Shown here one piece after another: positions 7,853 through 15,432 of a stretch of 64,000 bases of DNA. The notes under the pieces are model-generated. The model was not told the DNA's origin and did not search any database. It was given only the letters and a program-made list of their open reading frames with translations. Source of the DNA: Blautia argi. GTDB lineage: Bacteria; Bacillota; Clostridia; Lachnospirales; Lachnospiraceae. The position numbers and the translations under genes were made by a program. The stretch covers positions 1,929,501-1,993,500 of the forward strand of contig NZ_CP030280.1 in NCBI RefSeq assembly GCF_003287895.1, in the 5' to 3' direction. The stretch's first letter is position 1; the number at the start of each line of letters is the position of its first letter.

Positions 7853-10537
7853 CTACTCATTGATTTCCTCAATAATCCCTTCTTCCAAAATGCTTCTTCC
7901 CGCCCATTCCATAGCAAGAATACAGATTGCTACATTGAGTACCAACAGTCCGATGACCGGAGCCGGTGACACCCACGCAACCGGGTTCAGATAAAGATAA
8001 ACACGAATCAAAAAATAGTAGAGAATCTTCTGTATCGGAAAATACAGGGCAAAGAGCACCAGATTGGTGTATATTCCGTACCGAACTCCCTCTCTGAACA
8101 ACATTCGGCGAAAGCCAGTATCCGTGATTCCCATGGCGCGCAAAATTCCAAACTCATGCTTTCTCGCTGCCACCAGATACTGCATACTGTTGATAATATG
8201 AAGCACACTGATTCCCAGCATCACAATGGCAACTCCATAGAAAAAGAGCATCTTTTGTTCTACAAAAGCATTTTCTGCCTGAATCATACGGGTGTAATCC
8301 TTTACCATACATTTCGGCACGCTTTTGGTAAGCTTTCTTATTTCATCGGAAACCACTGCTCCGTCCACCCCCTCCTTCAGCGTAATTCCTAAATTACGAT
8401 ATCCGGTTATGCCAAAATATTTTTCCATCTGCTCTCTTGTCATAATAATATCTACCGTATCTGTTCCATCATCTCCAATAAAAGCTTCTGTTTTAGCAAG
8501 AGGTCTGGACACAAGGGCTGCCACCCCAAACTCCTGCTCTGTATAAAAAGTGTCCTCCTCCTGAAATTTCAGAACTTCTGCAGGTACCTCTGTACTTCTT
8601 GGTGTTTTCAATGTAATAGACTCCCCGGCTTTCACTGCAATGCCCTCATAAGTTCCCTGTCCACCCATAATGGTTTTAAAAATTACGGTATCTTCTTTCC
8701 GCATGGTGTCCGGGTCAATACTTCCTTCCAAAAGATAGTCTGAAAGTTCCAAAAGCATTTCATCATCATATCCATATACATTAACCTTCAGCTTATAATC
8801 CCCATCGCCTTCAATGGTTGCCCTACCGTTATATTTTTCCATTAACACAGGGTCTGGTTCCAAATCATCGGAAGGGTCTGTTTCTGCAAAATAAGAGGTC
8901 CACACCAGTTTTCCGTCATAAAGGGGGATTTCCCCCAACATATAATTCATGGTGTTTACAGACCTTACCCCCGGAAGCTTACGGATTTCTTCTGCCATAT
9001 ATGTAGGAATGGTATCATGCAAAGAATCTGAATCCTCAAAGACCTGAATATCTGAGCCAAGTCCATCGTCAGCCTTAAACGTCAGCTCGTTGTGTATTTT
9101 TGTGTTTTCTGTCACATAAGTAGCTCCCAGAAAAATAATGCCCCCAATGGAAAGGGAAAACAGAATCCCCACAAAGGCGCTTATCTTTCCAAACATAAAC
9201 TTCTTTGTTAAAATACCTGTAAGATTTTTTCTGTGAAGAGAATAAATTTTTCGATTTTTTTGTTTTTTCCCGGATTCCTTCCGAATCATCTGCCCCCAGG
9301 TGTATCGCCGCATTTTTCTCACCAGGAAGAGGCTTAAGAATACCAACACTGCCACAAAGAAAAGCAGACAGCACAAAAGCAGCTTTTTATCTACATAAAA
9401 TCTGCCGATATCGCCAATACTTGACACAGAAATTTGGGATAAATCCTGTTCTACTCCTGTATGCCGGATTCCTTTTTCCTGCACACCTACGAAAATCCGT
9501 CCGATTTTCCCATACAACAGAGCTGCAATACCATTGCCAAGCAGGCAGCCTAAGGGAAATCCTGCAACAAATATCAGAAGAAGTTCTCCGAACAATATTC
9601 CAAAAGTATGTTTCTCCTCCATTCCAAGAGTCTGCATAACACTGTACTGGGACATACGTTTTCTGACAGATACCTGAAAAAGACTGTATATGATAAAAAC
9701 GCCAAATATGCCAAGAGCTGCCAAAATCACTGCATTTGTCAGCTGTCCGCTCTCATTATAATAAGCATAAAGATAGGGAATACCGGTTCCCTGCTCCATA
9801 ACGCTCACCCTGAAAACCTCCGAGAAGGCTGCCGGGGCTGTGCCGCCCACATAACCGTCCAGATGATTGTTACGCCTCATATTTTCTTTTTCTGAATGAA
9901 ATTCCTGACAAAAAGCAGATAACTCTTTATAAATCGGGCGGTCTTCCAAAAACTTGAGATAGACAAAAACCCCGTTCTGTCCATAATCCACGCTTTTATG
10001 AACAAAGACCTGCATATAATCCTCTGTTCCTTCCACAGACTCGCTCAAAATGCCGCTTAGAATAAAGCTTTCCCCATCTAATTCTACTTTGCTTCCTATT
10101 TTCTCCGGAATCCCCAGATTTCGCAGTACATAGGTGTCCATGGCAACCTCATTTGCTTCCTTGGGATAATTTCCCTCTAAAAGCTTTCGATTCATCATAT
10201 GAAGATAAGAGTCCTCTCCATGAACCATCATAACCTTATAGGGTTCTTCCAGGACTTTCCGAATGGTAAGGATACCGACCTCTTCTATTTCATATCCGTT
10301 CCCTTTCTTTTTTTCCAGAATCGTCTTTGCCTGCTGCTCATCGCTTTGAAAGTAATAATGCCAGTCCCCATAGTCCTGTCTGGCCTTTTCGATATTCTGC
10401 TGCCTGCCACTATAGAGGAGGGAACCGATTCCCCCAAGAAGGGCTGCGGAAAGAAGCACTCCGAGAAACAGGGAAAACGTCTGTTTTTTATAATAGCGAA
10501 GATAAGCAAGAGATAATTTCAGCATACGTTTCATCAC
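7853..10537 (-). CDS. ABC transporter permease, double FtsX domain, large extracytoplasmic region
   Basis: An 894-aa membrane protein. One N-terminal TM (about residues 16-40) is followed by a roughly 220-aa extracytoplasmic segment, three TMs near 270-410, another TM near 450, a second roughly 250-aa extracytoplasmic region, and three C-terminal TMs in an FtsX/MacB fold (last 130 residues). This is the layout of mechanotransducing ABC exporters that act on peptides or cell-envelope substrates. The ATG overlaps the ATPase stop by 4 bases (ATGA), so the two subunits are translationally coupled. The adjacent two-component system suggests a role in sensing or resisting envelope-active peptides. 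Confidence 0.88.
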   Translation of the reverse strand: MMKRMLKLSLAYLRYYKKQTFSLFLGVLLSAALLGGIGSLLYSGRQQNIEKARQDYGDWHYYFQSDEQQAKTILEKKKGNGYEIEEVGILTIRKVLEEPYKVMMVHGEDSYLHMMNRKLLEGNYPKEANEVAMDTYVLRNLGIPEKIGSKVELDGESFILSGILSESVEGTEDYMQVFVHKSVDYGQNGVFVYLKFLEDRPIYKELSAFCQEFHSEKENMRRNNHLDGYVGGTAPAAFSEVFRVSVMEQGTGIPYLYAYYNESGQLTNAVILAALGIFGVFIIYSLFQVSVRKRMSQYSVMQTLGMEEKHTFGILFGELLLIFVAGFPLGCLLGNGIAALLYGKIGRIFVGVQEKGIRHTGVEQDLSQISVSSIGDIGRFYVDKKLLLCCLLFFVAVLVFLSLFLVRKMRRYTWGQMIRKESGKKQKNRKIYSLHRKNLTGILTKKFMFGKISAFVGILFSLSIGGIIFLGATYVTENTKIHNELTFKADDGLGSDIQVFEDSDSLHDTIPTYMAEEIRKLPGVRSVNTMNYMLGEIPLYDGKLVWTSYFAETDPSDDLEPDPVLMEKYNGRATIEGDGDYKLKVNVYGYDDEMLLELSDYLLEGSIDPDTMRKEDTVIFKTIMGGQGTYEGIAVKAGESITLKTPRSTEVPAEVLKFQEEDTFYTEQEFGVAALVSRPLAKTEAFIGDDGTDTVDIIMTREQMEKYFGITGYRNLGITLKEGVDGAVVSDEIRKLTKSVPKCMVKDYTRMIQAENAFVEQKMLFFYGVAIVMLGISVLHIINSMQYLVAARKHEFGILRAMGITDTGFRRMLFREGVRYGIYTNLVLFALYFPIQKILYYFLIRVYLYLNPVAWVSPAPVIGLLVLNVAICILAMEWAGRSILEEGIIEEINE

Positions 10538-11238
10538 TGCTCACCGCCTTTTTTCACGTCTGCACCGCTGTCCCGGAGAATTTTGCCATCTTCAATGTGA
10601 ATGATTCGGTCGCAGGTCTGCGCAATGGATTCATTGTGAGTAACCATAAGAATTGTCTGGTTGTACTTTCTGCTGCTGCTTTTTAAAAGTCCCATAACCT
10701 CAACCGTGGTTCCTGTATCTAAGTTTCCGGTAGGCTCATCTGCCAGAATAATGGCTGGTTTATTTGCCAGAGCCCTTGCAAGGGCTACTCTCTGCTGCTG
10801 ACCGCCGGAAAGTTCATTTGGATACTTCTTACGCTTTTCCCAAAGTCCCAGTTCTGTGAGCAAATCCCTGATATATACATGGTCAATATGTTTTCCCCTG
10901 TCAAAGGTCACTGGAAGCGCCACGTTATCATAGACGTTTAATACAGGCATCAGGCTATAGTTCTGAAATACAAAGCCAATGTTTCTCCTCCGAAAAATAG
11001 TCAGACTTTTTCGGTCAAGTCCTGCCAAATCGTGATTGCGGATACAGATTCTGCCGCTTGTGGGCGTATCCAAGCCACCCAAAAGATTCAAAAGGGTACT
11101 CTTACCGCTCCCAGAGGTGCCCACAATTGCTGTAAATTCTCCCTGTTCTATGGTAAAGCTGATATCCTTCAGAGCCTTAACCGCATGCTCTCCTGTTCCA
11201 TAAGTTTTCTTAACACTTTCTGCAATTAAAACGTTCAT
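10534..11238 (-). CDS. ABC transporter ATPase (MacB/LolD type) for the FtsX permease
   Basis: A 234-aa ATPase with Walker A VGTSGSGKSTLLNLLGG, signature ELSGGQQQRVALARAL, Walker B IILADEPTGNLD and H-loop VTHNE. The NLGGLD-type and PTGNLDT motifs are typical of the MacB/LolD group partnered with FtsX permeases. I start it at the ATG at 11238, 8 bases after AGGGAG; the GTG at 11247 abuts that site. It lies 84 bases past the kinase gene, and that gap holds three direct repeats likely bound by the response regulator. Confidence 0.92.
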   Translation of the reverse strand: MNVLIAESVKKTYGTGEHAVKALKDISFTIEQGEFTAIVGTSGSGKSTLLNLLGGLDTPTSGRICIRNHDLAGLDRKSLTIFRRRNIGFVFQNYSLMPVLNVYDNVALPVTFDRGKHIDHVYIRDLLTELGLWEKRKKYPNELSGGQQQRVALARALANKPAIILADEPTGNLDTGTTVEVMGLLKSSSRKYNQTILMVTHNESIAQTCDRIIHIEDGKILRDSGADVKKGGEQ

Positions 11239-11279
11239 GTCATTCACTCCCTCTAATCTGATTTTTCTTTTATACGGTT

Positions 11280-11334
11280 ATCATATCAGAGGCTTCTTGC
11301 AGACTTCTTACAGAATCTATTTTAATTCTTACAG
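11280..11334 (-). promoter_or_regulatory. Direct-repeat operator and -10 box ahead of the ABC transporter
   Basis: On the minus strand CTGTAAGAA occurs at 11326-11334 and 11305-11313, and CTGCAAGAA at 11294-11302. They are spaced 21 and 11 bases, that is two and one helical turns. A TATGAT -10 box lies at 11280-11285 with no recognisable -35. OmpR-type regulators bind such in-phase direct repeats and substitute for a -35. The first repeat overlaps the last codons of the kinase gene. Confidence 0.6.
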
Positions 11335-12239
11335 TTTTGTAAGAACACAGAAAAGCGACTGCCCTTACCATATTCAGATTCTACATTCAGATAGCCCTTT
11401 TCCTTTTCCAGAATCAGCCTGCAAAGATACAGTCCGATTCCCGAGCCTTCCAGATGCTCCACGTCCCTGCTTCGGTAAAACCGTTTAAAAATTTCTGTCT
11501 GTTCTTCTTTTCGTACTCCCCTTCCTCTATCTGTAAAGCGAATCTGAGTATACATTTCAAAGGATATACACTCTATGGTAATACAGCTTTCAGGTTCCGA
11601 ATACTTTACTGCATTCTCCAAAAGATTTACAAACACTTCTGCTGTCCATTTCCGGTTATGATAAAGCTTTTTATCCTCAAAAGGCTTTGTCACAATGGAA
11701 ATTTCTTTTTTCTCTGCCTTCTCATAAATCATATTGATTGCATCTAAAATGGTTTCCCGTATTGATACTTCCTCTGCTTCAAAAGAAATCACGTCTTGTT
11801 CCAGCTTCACCATCTTAAAAAGGGACTGCAAAATCCAGTCCAGCTTTTCAGACTGGATACGCATTTTCTTTAAAAATTTCAGTCTGTCTGCCGGACTTAC
11901 CTCCCCCTGCTCCAGAATTTCCTCGTACATGATAAGATTGGCAAGAGGCGTTTTCAACTGATGGGACATATTGGAGATAAGACCTTTCACCTGCTCCTTT
12001 TCCTCTTCTGCCTTTGCGATTTCAAATTCCAGCATTTCCTGAATTCGCTTCGCCTTACTTGCCAGCATGGAAACTTTACCCTCCCGAAGGTCCGATAAAG
12101 TAACTGGCTGGCGGTTCAAAATTTCATCTTGCATCTTGTCTATGATGCGATACATTTTCCGGCTTCGCAGGCAAAAAAATACAGCTGCCGCAATACCGGT
12201 TACACCAAAAAAAATTCCTGCAAATAATAATAGTTCCAT
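11322..12239 (-). CDS. Sensor histidine kinase
   Basis: A 305-aa kinase. One N-terminal TM helix (about residues 4-25) is followed by a short linker, the H-box SNMSHQLKTPLANLI near residue 95, an N-box VFVNLLENAVKYSEP and a G-box RFTDRGRGVRKEE with GSGIGLYLCRLIL. It has almost no extracellular domain, so it probably reads the state of a partner membrane protein, as kinases of Bce-type modules do with their ABC permease. The ATG at 12239 has GGAAGGA 9 bases ahead; a GTG at 12245 overlaps the regulator stop. Either way the kinase is coupled to the regulator gene. Confidence 0.9.
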   Translation of the reverse strand: MELLLFAGIFFGVTGIAAAVFFCLRSRKMYRIIDKMQDEILNRQPVTLSDLREGKVSMLASKAKRIQEMLEFEIAKAEEEKEQVKGLISNMSHQLKTPLANLIMYEEILEQGEVSPADRLKFLKKMRIQSEKLDWILQSLFKMVKLEQDVISFEAEEVSIRETILDAINMIYEKAEKKEISIVTKPFEDKKLYHNRKWTAEVFVNLLENAVKYSEPESCITIECISFEMYTQIRFTDRGRGVRKEEQTEIFKRFYRSRDVEHLEGSGIGLYLCRLILEKEKGYLNVESEYGKGSRFSVFLQNCKN

Positions 12240-12241
12240 GC

Positions 12242-12919
12242 TCACAGTTCCTTCCAGATATATCCCATGCCATGGACGGTTTTAATCCATGAGGGATTGG
12301 ATATGTCATCTTCTATTTTTGTGCGAAGTCTGCTGATATTCACAGACACAGTATTGTTGTCCACATACTTCCCGTCACTATCCCAGATTTTCGCCAAAAT
12401 CTGTTCCTTGGAAAGAATATGATTTTTATTTTCAATCAGATACAGGAGCAGACGGTATTCCAGCTTACTGAGGGAAATTTCTTCCCCCCGCTTGTACACC
12501 TTGCAGGTATCCCGGTCTATGGTCAGTGCACCTGTGACAAGCTTTGCGGTTTCTGATTTTTCCTGCAAAATCCGCTTTAGCCTTGCTTTGAGTACACCAA
12601 GGGAAAATGGCTTTGACAAATAATCGTTTACCCCCAGCTCCAGGGCTTTTATTTCATCTAATTCTGTGTCACGGGCAGTCAGCATGATAATCGGAATATG
12701 GCTGTAGCTGCGTACCTCCTTACAAAGCTCAAATCCGGTCCCGTCTGGCAGATTACAGTCTAAAAGCACCAGGTCATAACAGCCTTTTTCTATTTCTCTT
12801 AATCCGTCCTTTTTTGTTTCCGTTTCTGTCACTTCATATCCATCACCGGAAAAAGAGAAGGCAAGCCCTTCTCTCAGATCTGCATTATCTTCTATTATCA
12901 GAATTTTGTGTTTTTTCAT
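12242..12919 (-). CDS. OmpR-family response regulator
   Basis: A 225-aa two-domain regulator. The receiver domain has the acidic pair IIEDNAD near residue 10, phosphoacceptor Asp54 in LVLLDCNLPDG and Lys in YLSKPFSLG. The C-terminal winged helix (about 130-225) has LSKLEYRLLLYLIENKN and TVSVNISRLRTKIEDD. First gene of the RR-HK-ATPase-permease set. GAGGGA precedes the ATG, and a TATAAT box with a weak -35 lies upstream. Likely target: the direct repeats at 11294-11334 ahead of the transporter genes. Confidence 0.93.
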   Translation of the reverse strand: MKKHKILIIEDNADLREGLAFSFSGDGYEVTETETKKDGLREIEKGCYDLVLLDCNLPDGTGFELCKEVRSYSHIPIIMLTARDTELDEIKALELGVNDYLSKPFSLGVLKARLKRILQEKSETAKLVTGALTIDRDTCKVYKRGEEISLSKLEYRLLLYLIENKNHILSKEQILAKIWDSDGKYVDNNTVSVNISRLRTKIEDDISNPSWIKTVHGMGYIWKEL

Positions 12920-12968
12920 CTTGGAATTCCCTCTTGACGTTCTTTTTCCATATTTTTACTATGAATAA

Positions 12969-12997
12969 ATTATAACATAAATCATAACGAAATCGAA
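12969..12997 (-). promoter_or_regulatory. Probable promoter of the two-component genes
   Basis: TATAAT (minus strand, 12969-12974) with a weak -35 TTCGAT (12992-12997) at 17-base spacing, about 50 bases ahead of the response-regulator ATG. Confidence 0.45.
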
Positions 12998-13108
12998 GCT
13001 GTTTTATACCGCAGGGTTGATTTCATATTATTTTAATCTCAGCCGCCGATTCCTATCAAGTTTTCCTCCCACCTCTCATAGATTAAAGAAAAAAGCCCGG
13101 GAGAGTTT

Positions 13109-14803
13109 ATGCCTTCCATAAAAGAAATGATTTTATCAGAAGAATACACAGATTTAATTCTGCCTTTGTACAGCGGATTTCTGGAGGATTACAAGGATTA
13201 TGGCGCACAGATTTTCAATGAATATTACGGGATTATCCACTACCCCCTCGCAGAAGAGTTTTTTCAGAATTATTATGATTACGGTTTTTTTTACAACACG
13301 GTTCCAAAGCTGTTTACCCTCTTAAACAGCGCCAGTCTGGACGCTTCCGGCATTACGGCAGTACAGACCCAACCTGTTCTGAATTTAAAGGGAAAAAACG
13401 TGCTCATTGGTTTTCTGGATACGGGAATTGACTTTACCCACAAGGCTTTCCGGAAAAGGGACGGATCCAGCAGGATTTACGGTATCTGGGATCAGACTGT
13501 GCAAAGCGGTACGCCGCCCTATGATCTGCAGTACGGAAGCAGCTATACAAAGGAGGATCTTGATGCAGCCCTTCAAAGGGAAGACCCTTTTTCTCTTGTG
13601 CCAAGCCGCGATGAAAACGGACATGGCACTGCTCTGGCAGGCATTGCTGCCGGAAGTGAAGCGCTGGAAGAGGATTTTACCGGGGCTGCTCCGGAAGCCA
13701 TGATTGCCGCAGTTAAATTAAAAGAAGCAAAAAACTATTTAAAAGAACTGTTTTACGTCACCGGAGATGCCCCTGCTTACCAGTCCACAGATATTATGAT
13801 GGGAATCCGCTATCTGCTGCGCCTGGCTGATGAGCTGAAAAAACCTCTGGTTCTCTGCCTTGGGGTAGGCTCCAATCAGGGCGCTCATTCCGGTACCTCG
13901 CCTCTGGATTCCATGCTTTCAGCCACAGATAATTACCGAGGTGTCTATGCCGTAACCGCAGCAGGCAATGAAGCCGGCAAAGCACATCATTACTATGGAA
14001 CTGCATTAAACTCCCAGGACTATGATGCCGTAGAAATTCTGGTAGATCCAAACACCAGAGGCTTTTGCGTAGAACTTTGGGGACAGCCGCCGGAAGTTTA
14101 TGCTGTGGGGTTTGAATCTCCTCTCGGAGAAGTTGTTCCCAAAATAACACCCCGTATCAGCTACAGTGAAAATATTTCCTTTATTCTGGAGGACACCACA
14201 ATTTTCGTCACTTCGGAGATTGTGCAAACCGTATCCGGACATCAACTGCTTTTCATGCGCTTTTCTAACCCCACCCCCGGCTCCTGGAAAATCCGGGTCT
14301 ATACCAGCAGTTTTAACAGCGGAGATTACCACATGTGGCTCCCTATTACCGGCTTTGCCGACCCTGATGTCACCTTCCTGCGCCCCAATCCAGACACCAC
14401 CCTGACTGTACCTGCAGCCTCTCCCTCCTCCATCACCACTGCCTCCTACAATGCTTACAACAACAGCCTTATGCTGAATTCCAGCAGAGGTTTTACCCGC
14501 ACCGGGCAGATTAAACCGGATATCACTGCTCCGGGAGTAAACCTTCTGGCGCCTGCTCCGAAAAACCGTTATGTCACTATAACAGGAACCTCTGCTGCTT
14601 CTGCCCTCACTGCCGGGGGCTGCGCCCTGCTTATCGAATGGGGTATGCGTCGGACACCGCCCAGGATTTTCAATAATTCCGAATTAAAATCCCTGCTCAT
14701 ACGAGGCGCCCAAAGAAGCAGTGACAAGCTGTACCCTAATCGGGAATGGGGCTACGGCACTTTAAATATATACCAGGTCTTTTCCTCCTTTCTCCCTTCT
14801 TAA
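13109..14803 (+). CDS. Csp-like subtilisin-family peptidase
   Basis: A 564-aa S8 protein with an interrupted catalytic domain. Asp is in FLDTGIDFTHKAF (about residue 105), His in RDENGHGTALAGIAAG (about 174), Ser in ITGTSAASALTAGG (about 493), with a roughly 180-aa jelly-roll-like insertion between His and Ser. An N-terminal stretch of about 75 residues resembles a prodomain. This is the architecture of clostridial Csp germination proteases (CspB/CspC), and the triad looks intact. Many Lachnospiraceae carry several Csp-like copies, so a germination role is not certain. CATAGATTA at 13077-13085 fits a sigmaE/K -10 but lacks a clear -35. GGGAGAG precedes the ATG. Confidence 0.85.
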   Translation: MPSIKEMILSEEYTDLILPLYSGFLEDYKDYGAQIFNEYYGIIHYPLAEEFFQNYYDYGFFYNTVPKLFTLLNSASLDASGITAVQTQPVLNLKGKNVLIGFLDTGIDFTHKAFRKRDGSSRIYGIWDQTVQSGTPPYDLQYGSSYTKEDLDAALQREDPFSLVPSRDENGHGTALAGIAAGSEALEEDFTGAAPEAMIAAVKLKEAKNYLKELFYVTGDAPAYQSTDIMMGIRYLLRLADELKKPLVLCLGVGSNQGAHSGTSPLDSMLSATDNYRGVYAVTAAGNEAGKAHHYYGTALNSQDYDAVEILVDPNTRGFCVELWGQPPEVYAVGFESPLGEVVPKITPRISYSENISFILEDTTIFVTSEIVQTVSGHQLLFMRFSNPTPGSWKIRVYTSSFNSGDYHMWLPITGFADPDVTFLRPNPDTTLTVPAASPSSITTASYNAYNNSLMLNSSRGFTRTGQIKPDITAPGVNLLAPAPKNRYVTITGTSAASALTAGGCALLIEWGMRRTPPRIFNNSELKSLLIRGAQRSSDKLYPNREWGYGTLNIYQVFSSFLPS

Positions 14804-14822
14804 AAAAATTTCTGTTTTTCTG

Positions 14823-14849
14823 CACCTTTTTTTGGAAGGCACATAATAT
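14823..14849 (+). promoter_or_regulatory. SigmaK-like promoter of the Cys-rich protein
   Basis: AC (14823-14824), then 17 bases, then CATAATAT (14842-14849) fits the mother-cell sigmaK pattern AC-N16/17-CATANNNT. A GGAGG ribosome site and ATG follow at 14883. Confidence 0.45.
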
Positions 14850-14882
14850 GTAAGTGTAAACAAAATATCTGGAGGAACAAAC

Positions 14883-15113
14883 ATGAGTGATTTAGCTGCT
14901 ACAAACTGTGGCTGCGGCTGCGAAGACAACTGCGGAGGTAATATGTCGGGAAGAGGCTTTGGAGATTGCAGTTGTATTATCTGGATTCTTTTACTTTTAT
15001 GCTGCTGCGGAAACGGATTTGGAAATGACGGCTGCGGTTGTGGAAATGACAACAGCTGCTTTTTGATTCTGATCCTGCTTCTGTGCTGTGGAAACGGACA
15101 CGGATTCTGCTAA
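14883..15113 (+). CDS. Small high-cysteine protein (chorion-class HCB-like)
   Basis: A 76-aa protein with 15 cysteines and many Gly and Asn. It starts MSDLAATNCGCGCEDNCGG and has two short hydrophobic Leu/Ile blocks (about residues 32-42 and 60-70), each followed by Cys pairs or triplets. It matches the small proteins labelled chorion class high-cysteine HCB protein 13 in Firmicutes; their function is not established. GGAGG lies 7 bases before the ATG. The sigmaK-like promoter suggests late mother-cell expression, which would fit a disulfide-linked spore coat or crust component. A hairpin terminator follows. Confidence 0.75.
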   Translation: MSDLAATNCGCGCEDNCGGNMSGRGFGDCSCIIWILLLLCCCGNGFGNDGCGCGNDNSCFLILILLLCCGNGHGFC

Positions 15114-15120
15114 CAAAGTA

Positions 15121-15152
15121 AGAAAACAGGGGTGCTTTCTGGCACCCCCTTA
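15121..15152. terminator. Bidirectional hairpin terminator
   Basis: GGGGTGC (15129-15135) pairs with GCACCCC (15142-15148) around a 6-base loop. On the minus strand the hairpin is followed by TGTTTTCTT, so it fits a leftward transcript better than a rightward one; the plus-strand tail is only CTTAT. Confidence 0.6.
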
Positions 15153-15343
15153 TAAAAGAATATGTATGATTATAACATATAAGACGCATCTGCCGACACA
15201 GAGGAAGAATGGAACCTTCTTTTGTACATTCAGGCTTTTCCTTCTTCCAAAAGCGAACAGATTGTTTATAATTTCAATGAGCAATTGCTATACGAAATTA
15301 AGAAAAGTCGACATTATTGAGAACACTTTCATGTCTTTCGACA
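15122..15343 (-). ncRNA. Candidate leftward small RNA in a gene-free gap
   Basis: The 319-base gap 15114-15432 lies between convergent genes yet holds a promoter-like TTGACA-17-CATAAT pair on the minus strand (15349-15377) and, some 220 bases on, a hairpin followed by a T-rich tail. Three 0A-like boxes lie in the gap, one (15337-15343) at the expected start site. A 19-codon frame (MYKRRFHSSSVSADASYML) with AAGGA 8 bases ahead is inside. No family is recognised. The unit is inferred from signals only. Confidence 0.3.
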
Positions 15344-15348
15344 ATTCT

Positions 15349-15377
15349 ATTATGACAATCTTTTCCTCAAATGTCAA
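15349..15377 (-). promoter_or_regulatory. Promoter in the convergent gap, with adjacent 0A-like box
   Basis: On the minus strand TTGACA (15372-15377) and CATAAT (15349-15354) are 17 bases apart. TGTCGAA, a perfect Spo0A box core, follows at 15343-15337, where transcription would begin. One-mismatch boxes lie at 15307-15313 and 15417-15423. Confidence 0.4.
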
Positions 15378-15432
15378 GATAATTTGTCAGAATTTATATT
15401 CTATCTTCTCGTATTTCTCGACATTTCCTTCT

